Source: Helianthus annuus
Lineage: Eukaryota; Streptophyta; Magnoliopsida; Asterales; Asteraceae
Length of the DNA stretch: 64,000 nt
Assembly (NCBI RefSeq): GCF_002127325.2
Contig: NC_035437.2
Coordinates: 169,552,265 to 169,616,264, forward strand
Direction of reading: 5' to 3'
The stretch's first letter is position 1. Each line of letters opens with the position of its first letter. Below the pieces are notes generated by a model that worked only from the letters and a program-made list of their open reading frames with translations, made no database searches and had not been told where the DNA came from. Positions 11,326-23,959 of this stretch are shown piece after piece. Position numbers and translations under genes: made by a program.

Positions 11326-11699
11326 TTTAATATTTCTCTCTCACAAACACAAATCCTATTTTCTAATTCTTTTTTTTCATTTACTAATTATCAATATAGT
11401 TTTTTTTTACAAATTAAACTTGTCTATACATCTATGTCAAAAATTATTTACATGTTAAGAGTTATGTAATGTTTAATATTATCTTAACTAGTTATTTTCA
11501 TCCCGTGCGTTGCGGCTGGACTCAATGACTACAAAAGGCGTGTCAGCAACGGCAAACAGATATTGAATATCAAAACATAAATAAAATGACGTGGTAAGGT
11601 TAGTCACTCCGTCATAAAAAACGATTTTAAATAACCTAATATATAATAATAGGGCCCACACGTCCTACACGTTGGAAATTCGGTTGTTTTCAGTTCAGT

Positions 11700-12420
11700 T
11701 ATTACGTTGCTAACACGTTAAAATATGGATGATCTCGGTACCGGTAACGGCAGCGAAAGTACCGATCCGGAAAATCATCGAAATTAGGTACCGGCACCGA
11801 AAATGCTCGGTACAATACGATATGGTATTTGAAGGTAAAAATCAATAAATAAAGGTATGGTGCTAGACCGGTGTCGAACCGAAAGTAACGATTCTGAAAA
11901 CGCCAAATGGTGGGTACCAAATTGGTACCGAAAATGATTTGGCATAGTAAATTTGGTACCGATACGATACCGGTTCGTTTACAGGATTTGATACGATTTG
12001 CTCATCAATATTCTAAATATCCAAGTTAATTTTACATGCTACAATTCATTCACTACAGAAAAAGACAAAAAAGAAAGCAAAATAAGTTGTTGTGTATATA
12101 AAAACTCATTTAAACGAAATACAGTTTACTTACTGTGTGTATGAAAAGTAATCTAAACGGTGCAATTACTTGCATTGTTGCGTTGCTACAGGATTTGATG
12201 AGCTCGTTACCAACCGTTACCGAAATCCCCAAAAGTGGGTACCGGTACCGAATATACCTAGTATGGTACGGTTCGGTACTGGTCGGTACAAGTACGGCAC
12301 CGGTATTTGAGGGTAAAAACCGGTAAATACCTGTGCAGAACCGATACCGAAAATATACCGGTTTGGTAAATTTAAGACCGATTCCAATACCCGATACCAT
12401 TTTAAATAATTCTAAAACTA
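11700..12420. repeat. GGTACCGG-rich degenerate repeat, two units
   Basis: Two same-orientation units (about 11720-11990 and 12190-12410) are built of short near-palindromic words such as GGTACCGGTACCGAA, GGTACGGTTCGGTAC and CCGATACCG. Both share ACAGGATTTGAT at or near an edge. This is non-coding; the overlapping small frames read nothing recognisable. Confidence 0.6.
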
Positions 12421-12589
12421 CTGTTCATTCAACTTCTTTTTTATTATATATAGATTTGTAATATATATATATATATATCTTATTTAAAATAACCAATCTT
12501 TTATCCCTGTGATAAAAAAGATGGTAAAGGATCAAATAAAAATAAAATTAACGTACGAAAAGTACGCATTGGGGGGAAAGCAAAAAAGT

Positions 12590-15300
12590 TGTCACACCCC
12601 AACCGATGGCGGAATCATCGGGGCACGGCACTGAGCGAAACAGATTGTTCAGAAGTTTCGATAACAACTATTTATATAATCCAGTTAAAGACACGTCCCA
12701 TACCGTATCCCAAATAAACAAACATGTCATTACAGATAATCATCCAAACAAGAACTTATGTTCCGACAACTCAGATTCAATTATTATTACAGACAATTGT
12801 TTATTATTTCTAGACTCCCTAGCCTCGATTTCATCACCACGCACCTAAGCATCCTAGCAACTTAAGCACCTGTCACATACGTTAAAATAAAGTCAATACA
12901 TAAAATGTAAAGGTGAGCATACAAGTTTGATAATAGCATATAGAGTTCGAATAGTTTACGCATAACCAGCACGTACACAGAGGAAAACGAAGCATGTTAA
13001 TTATCGACATGGACCTATCGATACCAATGACTGCGGGTTGACCGTCCGAGACGGTTCGCAATACATGATTACCACCGTAATCCATGCAAGTAATTGTCCT
13101 TAACAACCCCCGTGTGAACGGGTGCTGAGTCCAAACTATAGTACTACGTCGTTAAGGCAGGTAGACAGCATTCCACGTGTAAACACAATCAACAAGCATT
13201 CATTAAGTCACGTAATACACGCATATTGGTTAGCGTTCAAATAGTTTGAATAGTGTGTTCGATTGTGATTTTGATAAGTAACGTATGTAACACCCAAAAG
13301 TGCTAAAAGCAAAAAGGGATCGAGTATACTCACAGTGATTGATTATGGATTGAAGGGAGCGCTGAGAGTAGGATTAGCCTGAATAGTTCAATAGCACAAC
13401 AATGAGCAACGTGGGAAATAAGACAAGTGTGAATGGATCGAGTGGGCTGGTCGATCGAACGACAGGATCGATCGAACGGGCTGTTAGGTCGGCTGGTATG
13501 TCCGGTTGGACAGTCCTGTTCGATCGGCCGGTAGGCTCGATCGGTTGGTCCATTCAAGTGGATTGTTTCTTCCTCTGGTGTGTTTGTGTTTGAGGATTTG
13601 AAGTTTTGAAGTTTTCGTTCTAGTATATGAGAACACAAAAATGTCCTTACCTTTCAGGTCGATCGATCGAACGGTCCGTTCGATCGGCCGGCTTAATCGA
13701 TCGGCTGGGAACCTTAAAGTGTTTCTCAACAGGATGTCGCTCGATCGAACGGACTGTTCGATCGGCTGGCATTCCATACTACGAACGAGTTGTAAAAACG
13801 ATTAAGTGTTGAAGCATAGTATCTCATGATCCGAAGAGTAATGTTTACCAATCGAGTAGCGTATTCGATCGAACATTACTTCGTCAATAGTATACTTCAT
13901 AAAATTTGAAAAGTGTGGAACCATGTGCTAGCCGATCGGCTGGCCCGGCCGATCGGCTGGTATGTCCGATCGGCTGGCTGTTTGAACAGCCTAGCCGTTC
14001 GGCCAGCATTTCTGACCTGGTCGGCCTTTCGTCTAACACTTGGCTGTTTGGTCACTTGTTGTCATTTCGAGGTAGTTTGATAACGAGTTGAACTATGATA
14101 TCCTCCGTTCCTACTTGTTTCCTTTGGCTCGGACAGGAATCACCCAAGTCCGGCCGGTGAACGGTTCGGAACGTCGGTTAGAGTTTAACCCGGAATCGGT
14201 GAACCTAGTGTATAGAATCCGAATCCTGAACCTCTTAACTGTTAGAATGATTAGTTAGCCGGTTCAAGCTCCGTTTCTACCGGTTTTAAGGTTTCGAGTG
14301 TAAAAGGTTGAAGAAAGTTGGAAATTATTCATAAAAATGTTAAGATTTGTAAGAATCTTAGTTTGTTTATGTGGAAATCGGTCAGATCTAAGCTATTCAT
14401 GGTTGAATGAGGCCAAAGTTTGGTGTTCTTGAAGAACACTATGATGACATCACCCAAGAACACTTAGATCTTGATGATTTCACGGTTAGAAATCAAGTTT
14501 TGAAAGATAGAAAGGTGTAGAATCATGCAATGATAAAAAACGTACAAGAATTTGAGTGAAAACTTACCGGAGTTGAGAGAAATCTGAGAAAAGGTGAAGA
14601 AGAAGGTTGGTTCGGTCAGAGCTTTCCAAAAATGGAAAGTGTGACAATGACAGCCCTATTTATAGGCTCCAAAAGAGGAAAGTGGCAGCCGATCCGCCAG
14701 GAGCTCCGATCGAATGGGCTGCTCGATCGGCTAGGAAGATGCTAGCCGATCGGCTGGCCTGTTCGATCAGGATGTCTCCTGTTCGATCCGCGACACACCT
14801 TGAGTATTTCGTGACGATTTTCGATGTTTCGATTTCGATGGACGATGATACGAATACGATAGAGTTCCTAGTCAAATTACTTTCAGTCCCAACTACTATA
14901 TCTAACATACAATCTTCTATATGTCACGTTTCGATGTCGGTTTCGATTGAGTTCGATTGCTTTTCGAGTTTCGATTCGATCTTCGATTGATTTGCTTGAT
15001 TACCACACCAAACATATAAGTAAACACGCACAAGTAACACGTAAGGCACACACACACGTAATATAATACCAGAGTTCACATTATTCGAGTCTCGAGTTTG
15101 ATTGATTAACTTTATCGCATTGTTACTTCCTACTATTCACAGTCGTAATTCGGTCGTATTGATTAAATATTCGATCATTTCATTTATACAACACTTACTC
15201 CACATAATACAAAAGTAAAAAGAACATTAGCAGTCAAAGAAGTCAAAGTTTACTTGGACTTTGACTTTGACTTTGACATTCGAAAACACGGGGTGTTACA
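12590..15300 (-). repeat. 3' LTR of the gypsy element (2711 bp)
   Basis: TG…CA ends. The interior is rich in CGATCGATCGAACGG and GATCGGCTGG words, repeated many times around 13430-13780 and 13930-13990. Relative to the other LTR it lacks about 28 bp near 15090 and has a 12-bp expansion of TTTGAC units near 15265. The small frames over it on both strands are shadows of repetitive LTR sequence. Confidence 0.95.
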
Positions 15301-15310
15301 GCCTCCCCTT
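15301..15310 (-). other. Polypurine tract of the gypsy element
   Basis: On the element strand the bases directly before the 3' LTR read AAGGGGAGGC, the expected position and composition for the plus-strand primer. Confidence 0.8.
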
Positions 15311-15388
15311 GTTTAGGGAATTTCGTCCCGAAATTAGGTCGAAGGCTACACAACGCCGTGATTTACCAATTTGATGCTTCAGATCTAT

Positions 15389-16687
15389 TTATTTAAACAA
15401 CTGCGGGTACTTGGCCTTCATGTCGCTTTCGAGTTCCCAAGTGAACTCCGCGCCTCGTTTGCCTTCCCATCGGACCTTCACGATCGGGATGCGAGAGCGC
15501 CTGAGTTGCTTGGTTTGGCGATCCATGAGTTCGACAGGCTTTTCCATGAAGTGTAACGTTTCGTTGACCTGAAGATCGTCGAGTGGTACGATTAGATCAT
15601 GATCAGCAAGGCATTTTCGGAGGTTAGGGACGTGGAAAGTCGGGTGGACGTTACTGAGTTCTTCCGGTAGTTCGAGTCTGTAGGCGACTTTTCCGATCCT
15701 TTCAAGAATCCTAAAAGGTCCAACATATCGAGGCGCGAGTTTCCCTTTCTTGCCGAATCGGACTACACCCTTCCAAGGTGATACATTTAGGAGTACGTAG
15801 TTACCAACTTCAAATTCAAGGGGCTTGCGTCTTTTATCGGCGTAACTTTTCTGTCTGTTCCGAGCTTTCACCAAGTTGTCTCGAATCTGGTGGATTTTGT
15901 CAGTCGTTTCTTGTAAAATCTCGGGACCGGTTAGTTGCGAGTGACTGATCTCGTGCCACACAATAGGCGATCGACATCTTCTACCATACAAAGCCTCGAA
16001 AGGTGTCATTTGGATGCTGGCATGATAGCTGTTATTGTACGAGAATTCCACCAATGGTAGGTGTTTGTTCCAACTACCCCCAAAATCTATGACACACGCT
16101 CGGAGCATGTCTTCAAGAGTACGGATCGTTCTTTCAGTCTGTCCGTCGGTTTGAGGATGGAATGCAGTACTCAGATTAAGCGACGTACCAAGGGCCGCTT
16201 GAAACGTTTCCCACAATCGTGAAGTGAACCGAGCGTCACGATCTGAAATGATGTCACGAGGCGTACCATGATTACGAATGATCTCGTCGGTGTAGATTTG
16301 GGCTAGTCGTTCCACCTTATAGTCTTCTCGTATCGGCAAAAAGTAGGCTGATTTCGTTAGACGATTGACTATGACCCAAATACTGTCGTGACCTGATGAC
16401 GTGGGCGGGAGTTTTGTTATGAAATCCATAGCTATACTCTCCCACTTCCATATAGGTATCGGCGGTTGTTCGAGTAAGCCAGAAGGTCTTTGATGTTCAG
16501 CCTTGACTTTTGCGCAAGTTAAACAACTTCCAACATAGAGGGCGATATCTCGTTTCATGCCCGGCCACCAGTACTTATAACGAAGATCCTGGTACATCTT
16601 GTCAGCGCCGGGATGTATGGAGTATCGGGATTTGTGGGCTTCGTTCATGATAATCTTTCGCAAATTGGTCCGCTTAGGGATCCAAAT
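15389..16687 (-). pseudogene. gag-pol part 4: integrase with chromodomain-like tail
   Basis: The frame opens right after the third stop codon; the first methionine gives 424 residues. A zinc-binding HHCC region lies in the first 60 residues ([12 protein letters not shown] … [11 protein letters not shown]). The catalytic DDE core is visible as the aspartates in AMDFITKLP and IISDRDARF and the glutamate in [12 protein letters not shown]. The C-terminus ([17 protein letters not shown]…YPQLF) has the aromatic and acidic pattern of a chromodomain, which in chromoviruses steers integration toward modified histones. The reading frame is continuous with the upstream pol parts apart from the stop. Confidence 0.9.
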
Positions 16688-17854
16688 TCAGTCCAGATAA
16701 TAGAATATCCCGTCGGATTTGCTTACCAACTGAGCTCCATCGTGATAGATCCTTTCTTTCTTCAGTGTACGCTCGTTAAAGCAAGCATGTTGAGCTTCAC
16801 GAATAAGGGTTTCGAGGTTGTGCTGGGCTTGGATGTTTCGGGTACTGAGCACGTAACTCTTTCTGCTGAGCGCGTCGGCAACCACATTCGCCTTGCTTGG
16901 GTGATAACGAATCTCACAATCGTAATCGTTGAGGAGTTCTACCCATCGGCGTTGACGCATATTAAGTTCCCTTTGATTGAAGATATGTTGTAAACTCCTG
17001 TGATCAGTGTAGATTGTACACCTAGTGCCATACAGGTAGTGTCGCCAAATCTTCAATGCAAAGACAACCGCGCCTAGCTCGAGGTCATGGGTTGTATAGT
17101 TCTTCTCGTGGATCTTGAGCTGACGAGATGCGTAGGCTATAACCTTGTCTCGCTGCATGAGGACACAGCCGAGACCAAGGTTAGAAGCATCACAGTAGAC
17201 AATGAAATTGTCGCTTCCGTCGGGCAGCGTAAGAATCGGAGGGTTGCACAACATATGCTTGAGGGTTTGAAAGGCAGTCTCTTGTGCGTTTTCCCACACA
17301 AAAGGCTTGTCCTTATGAGTAAGAGCGGTAAGTGGCACAGCGATCTTGGAGAATCCTTCAATGAATCGTCGATAATAGCCCACGAGTCCGAGAAAAGAAC
17401 GAATTTCTGACGGGTTCTTAGGCGTAATCCAGCTTTTGACAGCTTTAATCTTCGCAGGATTGACATGGATACCCTGACTATTCACGATGTGACCCAGAAA
17501 CTGAACCTCCTCCAACCAGAATTCACACTTGGAGAACTTGGCATAGAGTTGGTTCCCCTGAAGTAACTCGAGAACCAAACGTAGATGTTGCGCGTGTTCG
17601 GCTTTCGTTTTGGAATAAATCAAAACATCGTCGATGAACACGATGACGAAACGGTCAAGATAAGGCTTACACACGCGATTCATCAGATCCATAAAAACCG
17701 CGGGTGCGTTGGTTAGACCAAAGGGCATAACAACAAATTCGTAATGGCCATAACGGGTTTGAAAAGCAGTTTTGGGGATGTCTTCCTCTTGAATCCGCAG
17801 CTGATGATATCCTGAATGCAGATCGATCTTCGAGAAACATGATGCACCTTGTAG
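16688..17854 (-). pseudogene. gag-pol part 3: reverse transcriptase palm and RNase H
   Basis: This is the same frame as the neighbouring pol parts. The polymerase active site is [10 protein letters not shown], where Ty3/gypsy enzymes have [YF]x[14 protein letters not shown] precedes it and [12 protein letters not shown] follows in the thumb/connection. RNase H follows with [16 protein letters not shown] and [11 protein letters not shown], supplying two of its aspartates. The segment ends at a TGA (16688-16690) where the family has a conserved arginine after YYLD. Confidence 0.9.
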
Positions 17855-18774
17855 CTAATCAAACAAATCGTCGATTCGGGGCAAGGGGTATCGATTCTTG
17901 ATGGTTAAGTTATTCAATTCCCGATAGTCGATGCACATCCGGAACGACCCGTCCTTCTTTTTGACGAAAAGGACTGGCGTGCCCCAAGGAGAGGTGCTTG
18001 GGCGAATAAAGCCTTTTTCGAGTAATTCCTGGAGTTGGTTCGAGAGTTCTCGCATTTTGGATGGAGCGAGTCGATAAGGGGCTTTGGCAACGGGGTTAGC
18101 TCCAGGAATTAGGTCGATGCGGAAGTCGATATCACGACTTGGTGGTAGTCCGGGAAGATCGTCAGGGAACACCTGAGGAAATTCACGAACCACTGGAACG
18201 TCTTTGACTTCAACTTTCTTTTTCTTTCCCTTCTCCGCTACTACAATGTTGGCCAAGAAGGCTCGGTATTTCTTGCGGAGATACTTGTTGGCTTGAATAC
18301 ACGACATAAGCTTGAAACCCTTTGACGCTGTTTCACCGTACACACACAATAGATCACCATTCGCGAGCGAGAATCGAATCATCTTTTCGAAGCATACAAC
18401 TTCGGCATCGTTTTCGCGAAGAAAGTCCATGCCTATTATGACGTCGAAGCTTCCGAGTTGCATTGGAATAAGGTCGATTGGAAAGATGTGATTGTTGAGT
18501 TCGAGAGTACAATCACGGAGTACTGAATTAACGGCAATAGTTCTTCCCGTAGCGACTTCGACTTCCAATGATGAGGACAGATAAGAGCGCTTACGACTAA
18601 GGAGCTTCTCGAATTCAAACGACACAAAGCATTTATCGGCTCCAGTATCAAACAAACATGATGCATAAATATTATTCACAAGGAACGTACCATTAACCAC
18701 GTTGTTATCCGCCTGAGCCTGACGGGCATTGATGTTGAAGGTTCGGGCATGGGCTGCTAGCTGCTGTTGCTGAG

Positions 18775-18805
<31 letters not shown>

Positions 18806-19663
18806 GGGCTCTTGCTTAACCACCCTGTTCGGGCACCTGTTTGCAAAGTGGTTAGGGTCACCACATGCAAAGCAGACTCGAGCATTGACTGCAGGTGCTG
18901 GAGCTGCTTGTTGGCCTTGAGGGGCAGGGAGAAGAGCTTGGTTGACAGTGGCTTGAACTGAGGCTTGGCGGGGACCATAGCGACAGTTCGCAATGAAACG
19001 GCCGTAAAGGTTGCAGTGAGCGCAGAAACGACAGGCTAGACCCACTGGATGATGGTACGAGCATGTCGGGCAGAGTGGGTGAGGGCCTGTGTATGCACGC
19101 TTTGCTGGCGGTGCATTGATCACTGGAGCTGAGCGAGGGTGTTGCTGCTGCTGAGCTGGTACAGCTTGTAGAGGAGTGGCGGTTGTCACGGCAGCACAAC
19201 TCTTGTTGCTGGAGTTGTTGTTGTTGTGCTTCTTCTTTCTTCTCGATGACTTGGAGGGTTGAGCAGATGAGTCGGTGGGTGTTGCGGTGGCTTGATGCAG
19301 GGATTTGGTTTGCTTCTCCCAGAAACCAGACTTTATTCGCTTGTCGTTGATCTCAGCGGCGAGTAAGTAGGTTTCTTCGATCGTTGCTGGCTTGGCGGCG
19401 TGAACAAAGTCGGCTACACAGTCGGGCAGGGCTCGAATGTACTTCTTGATGGCTTGATCTGAGGTCTTGACTTGATCAGGACATATGATACTAAGCTGCT
19501 TGAAGCGAGCAGTGAGTGCAGCGTTGTCTCCATCCTTCTGCTTGATTCCCCAAAACTCGTCCTCCAGCTTTTGGAGTTCATGAGGAGGGCAGAATTCGTC
19601 GATCATAATTGCCTTCAACTCCTTCCATGTTAGCTCGTAAGCTGCATCATTTCCGCGCTTGTT
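17855..19663 (-). pseudogene. gag-pol part 2: gag C-terminus, zinc knuckle, protease, start of reverse transcriptase
   Basis: The part from the first methionine (19618) is 587 residues. It holds the rest of the gag capsid-like region and a basic KSSRRKKKH stretch. A degenerate Cys/His cluster is followed by a proper CCHC knuckle ([14 protein letters not shown], about residue 249) and a polyglutamine run. The aspartic protease motif DTGAD lies at about residues 324-328, and the start of reverse transcriptase ([10 protein letters not shown] … [11 protein letters not shown]) follows. It stops at TAG (17855-17857), where Ty3/gypsy enzymes have a conserved glutamine after DDLFD. Confidence 0.9.
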
Positions 19664-20038
19664 TCATTCGGCCGTCCACCAGTCTTGAGCACGGGACTGG
19701 AAGACGCATGTAGCATTGAGAGTGCGGAGATGTTTAGGACATCCGTTCTGGCGCAGAGTGACTTCGACTGAGTCGAACCAGTGAAACATGGCTGTAGGAC
19801 CATCTTCGCCAGTGAACTCTTTTGGTCCGCATGCTTTGAACTGCTTGAAGCTGAAAGCAGCCTTGCTTGAATCCTTAGGGTTTTCAACTCGGGATTCTTC
19901 AGACGTTTTGCTGGCATTTTCATACACCTCACTCACGGCTTTCGCCACTTGCTTGGAGATGATAGCAGCGAGGCGTCGGTCTCTCTTTTCTTGACGAGTA
20001 AGTGGGGTTTGGTGTCCGGACGACGACATGGTCTGCAT
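19664..20038 (-). pseudogene. gag-pol part 1: N-terminal gag
   Basis: This 124-residue frame begins MQTMSSSGHQTPLTRQEKR. It contains FKACGPKEFTGEDGPTAMFHWFDSVE, the start of the retrotransposon gag (capsid-like) domain, and ends at WWTAE before an in-frame TGA (19664-19666). The downstream frame continues the gag fold in the same phase. The gag-pol polyprotein would therefore be one 1,549-residue frame without its three stops. The methionine fits the usual leader length after the PBS (about 1.1 kb). Confidence 0.9.
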
Positions 20039-21172
20039 TAGACATCGTCACGAGACTCAACACAACGAAATCGAATCTCACCTCACACGTCTACTACTAT
20101 CTAAAGCTTAGAATCACGTCGAAACACATATCACGTAAGCACTTAAGCACATAACCACAAATGCACGTAAGCACAGAAGCACATAAGCACAAAGTCACGC
20201 AAACACAAAAGCACGTAAACAAGTAGAGCACAGAAGCACATAGTCGTAAAAGGCACATACGCATTCAATCATAGAGGTAGTCAGAAAACAGAAACCTATT
20301 CTTCAGGGCTCGCGTGTCGTTTGAATAGTATGTCGAATAGCATCGTATTAGCCTAACTCAGTCGTATAACATAATATAGTATGATATCGTCTAGAGTTGC
20401 GACAACTGGATGTCGAATTGAGATAGAACAGCAATTGCGAGTCATGTGTGTCGATTGAAATGATAGCAAAATCGAATAACATCCCAAAATATAAACATAA
20501 AAACAGAGAAAGCACACACAAACACATAAAATCAACGAGTCATCAGAGTACGCGGTTGCTGTTCTCAGAATCGAAACTCATAAAATCGAGAGATAGATTA
20601 TCTGCGGCTACTAGACATCGACTACCCAAGGCAACTCGACTATTCACAGTAGACTTGTCATCACTTTCGACTCTAGGGGTCGTGTTTCTGCCTCGACTCT
20701 TGGGCATTCCACACGCGTTCCCTACGTCATACTTTGTGAGTTCAAGTCGTTGGAGTCCACCGAGGCCTTGGTGAGATAAATAAAGTTCAGAACAAACTGC
20801 TAAGGTTAGGGTTTCACCCCTTAGCTTAGCAATTTCTTCCTTGTTTTAAGAAAATTCAAGGAGAAATTTCGTCAAAATGGGGGTTTCACACCTGTTTTGG
20901 TATAATTCTCCTCGTTTATTTTGGGAAAATAATGCGATAAGCATGAATAAATAGATGAAATCAACGTTAGTCAGGCAATTTGGTCGGGAGTTTGCGGCTT
21001 TCACACCTATTCCTGACTGAATCGCCTGACTTTAATTGAAAATTCGAGTGCAGTGATAGTGAAGAGTTGCAGAGTAGGGCACATAAACTTGGTCTGATGG
21101 TTCCTAACTATAGTCTAGGTCTCTAAGACAGCGACCCGGACTAGGTCGTGTCTAACCTAATTCCCTATAGTT
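20039..21172 (-). other. Untranslated leader of the gypsy element
   Basis: This lies between the primer-binding site and gag. It includes a degenerate GCACGTAAGCACA-type repeat near 20120-20250 and no frame related to known proteins. Confidence 0.75.
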
Positions 21173-21187
21173 ATGGCTCTGGTACCA
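21173..21187 (-). other. Primer-binding site of the gypsy element
   Basis: On the element strand this reads TGGTACCAGAGCCAT, three bases after the 5' LTR. It matches the initiator-methionine tRNA type of PBS (usual form TGGTATCAGAGC) with one difference. Confidence 0.85.
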
Positions 21188-21190
21188 ATC

Positions 21191-23917
21191 TGTCACACCC
21201 CAACCGATGGCGGAATCATCGGGGCGCGGCATTGAGCGAAACAGATTGTTCAAAAGTTTCCATAACAACTATTTATATAATCCAGTTAAAGATACGTCCC
21301 ATACCGTATCCCGAATAAACAAACATGTCATTACAGATAATCATCCAAACAAGAAGTTCTGTTCCGACAACTCAGATTCAATTATTATTACAGACAATTG
21401 TTTATTAGTTCTAGACTCCCTAGCCTCGATTTCATTACCACGCACCTAAGCATCCTAGCAACTTAAGCACCTGTCACATACGTTAAAATAAAGTCAATAC
21501 ATAAAATGTAAAGGTGAGCATACAAGTTTTATAATAGCATATAGAGTTCGAATAGTTTACGCATAACCAGCACGTACACAGAGGAAAACGAAGCATGTTA
21601 ATTATCGACATGGACCTATCGATACCAATGACTGCGGGTTGACCGTCCGAGACGGTTCGCAATACATGATTACCACCGTAATCCATGCAAGTAATTGTCC
21701 TTAACAACCCCCGTGTGAACGGGTGCTGAGTCCAAACTATAGTACTACGTCGTTAAGGCAGGTAGACAGCATTCCACGTGTAAACACAATCAACAAGCAT
21801 TCATTAAGTCATGTAATACACACATATTGGTTAGCGTTCAAATAGTTTGAATAGTGTGTTCGATTGTGATTTTGATAAGTAACGTATGTAACACCCAAAA
21901 GTGCTAAAAGCAAAAAGGGATCGAGTATACTCACAGTGATTGATTATGGATTGAAGGGAGCGCTGAGAGTAGGATTAGCCTGAATAGTTCGATAGCACAA
22001 CAATGAGCAACGTGGGAAATAAGACAAGTGTGAATGGATCGAGTGGGCTGGTCGATCGAACGGCAGGTTCGATCGAACGGGCTGTTAGGTCGGCTGGTAT
22101 GTCCGGTTGGACAGTCCTGTTCGATCGGCCGGTAGGCTCGATCGGCTGGTCCATTCGAGTGGATTGTTTCTTCCTCTGGTGTGTTTGTGTTTGAGGATTT
22201 GAACTTTTGAAGTTTTCGTTGTAGTATATGAGAACACAAAAATGTCCTTACCTTTCAGGTCGATCGATCGAACAGTCCGTTCGATCGGTCGGCTTAATCG
22301 ATCGGCTGGGAACCTTAAAGTGTTGCTCAACAGGATGTCGCTCGATCGAACGGACTGTTCGATCGGCTGGCATTCCATACTACGAACGAGTTGTAAAAAC
22401 GATTAAGTGTTGAAGCATAGTATCTCATGATCCGAAGAGTAATGTTTACCAATCGAGTAGCGTATTCGATCGAACATTACTTCGTCAATAGTATACTTCA
22501 TAAAATTTGAAAAGTGTGGAACCATGTGCTAGCCGATCGGCTGGCCCGGCCGATCGGCTGGTATGTCCGATCGGCTGGCTGTTTGAACAGCCTAGCCGTT
22601 CGGCCAGCATTTCTGACCTGGTCGGCCTTTCGTCTAACACTTGGCTGTTTGGTCACTTGTTGTCATTTCGAGGTAGTTTGATAACGAGTTGAACTATGAT
22701 ATCCTCCGTTCCTACTTGTTTCCTTTGGCTCGGACAGGAATCACCCAAGTCCGGCCGGTGAACGGTTCGGAACATCGGTTAGAGTTTAACCCGGAATCGG
22801 TGAACCTAGTGTATAGAATCCGAATCCAGAACCTCTTAACTGTTAGAATGATTAGTTAGCCGGTTCAAGCTCCGTTTCTACCGGTTTTAAGGTTTCGAGT
22901 GTAAAAGGTTGAAGAAAGTTGGAAATTATTCATAAAAATGTTAAGATTTGTAAGAATCTTAGTTTGTTTATGTGGAAATCGGTCAGATCTAAGCTATTCA
23001 TGGTTGAATGAGGCCAAAGTTTGGTGTTCTTGAAGAACACTATGATGACATCACCCAAGAACACTTAGATCTTGATGATTTCAAGGTTAGAAATCAAGTT
23101 TTGAAAGATAGAAAGGTGTAGAATCATGCAATGATAAAAAACGTACAAGAATTTGAGTGAAAACTTACCGGAGTTGAGAGAAATCTGAGAAAAGGTGAAG
23201 AAGAAGGTTGGTTCGGTCAGAGCTTTCCAAAAATGGAAAGTGTGACAATGACAGCCCTATTTATAGGCTCCAAAAGAGGAAAGTGGCAGCCGATCCGCCA
23301 GGAGCTCCGATCGAATGGGCTGCTCGATCGGCTAGGAAGATGCTAGCCGATCGGCTGGCCTGTTCGATCAGGATGTCTCCTGTTCGATCCGCGACACACC
23401 TTGAGTATTTCGTGACGATTTTCGATGTTTCGATTTCGATGGACGATGATACGAATACGATAGAGTTCCTAATCAAATTACTTTCAGTCCCAACTACTAT
23501 ATCTAACATACAATCTTCTATATGTCACGTTTCGATGTCGGTTTCGATTGAGTTCGATTGCTTTTCGAGTTTCGATTCGATCTTCGATTGATTTGCTTGA
23601 TTACCACACCAAACATATAAGTAAACACGCACAAGTAACACGTAAGGCACACACACACGTAATACAATACCAGAGTTCACATTATTCGAGTCTCGAGTCT
23701 GACTGATGAATCGATTAGCTTGATTATTGATTGATTAACTTTATCCCATTGTTACTTCCTACTATTCACAGTCGTAATTCGGTCGTATTGATTAAATATT
23801 CGATCATTTCATTTATACAACACTTACTCCGCATAATACAAAAGTAAAAAGAACATTAGCAGTCAAAGAAGTCAAAGTTGACTTGGACTTTGACATTCGA
23901 AAACACGGGGTGTTACA
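21191..23917 (-). repeat. 5' LTR of the gypsy element (2727 bp)
   Basis: Same TGTCACACC…TGTTACA boundaries as the other LTR. As the 5' LTR on the minus strand it carries the promoter. About 33 base differences from the partner copy were counted by eye, most of them transitions. Confidence 0.95.
23257..23267 (-). promoter_or_regulatory. TATA box in the 5' LTR
   Basis: The minus strand reads CCTATAAATAG, a strong plant TATA box, and the matching site in the other LTR is intact. I infer transcription starts about 30 bases lower, near 23230. Confidence 0.7.
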
Positions 23918-23959
23918 AAAGTGGCGGTGTCATTTTGGTAATTATCAGCAACTTTAAAA

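Larger units (their letters stand above)
12590..23917 (-). mobile_element. Ty3/gypsy chromovirus-type LTR retrotransposon, 11.3 kb, complete structure
   Basis: The element begins TGTCACACCCC and ends GGGGTGTTACA and is flanked by the exact 5-bp duplication AAAGT (12585-12589 and 23918-23922). Two LTRs of about 2.7 kb enclose a minus-strand gag-pol frame ordered gag, protease, reverse transcriptase, RNase H, integrase, the order that defines Ty3/gypsy. The integrase tail resembles a chromodomain, so I infer a chromovirus, probably of the Tekay/Del lineage. The LTRs differ by about 33 substitutions by eye (roughly 1.2%) plus two short indels, implying a recent insertion. Gag-pol carries three in-frame stops, so this copy is not autonomous. 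Confidence 0.95.

Noticed and set aside
13330..14990. Pairs of small frames over the LTR (and the same set at 21931-23591)
   Set aside because: They occur identically in both LTRs, overlap each other on both strands and read CGATCGAACGG-type repeats. They are LTR sequence, not genes.
16613..19994. Plus-strand and other-frame small ORFs over gag-pol
   Set aside because: They are shadows of the conserved minus-strand polyprotein, which carries all the recognisable motifs.
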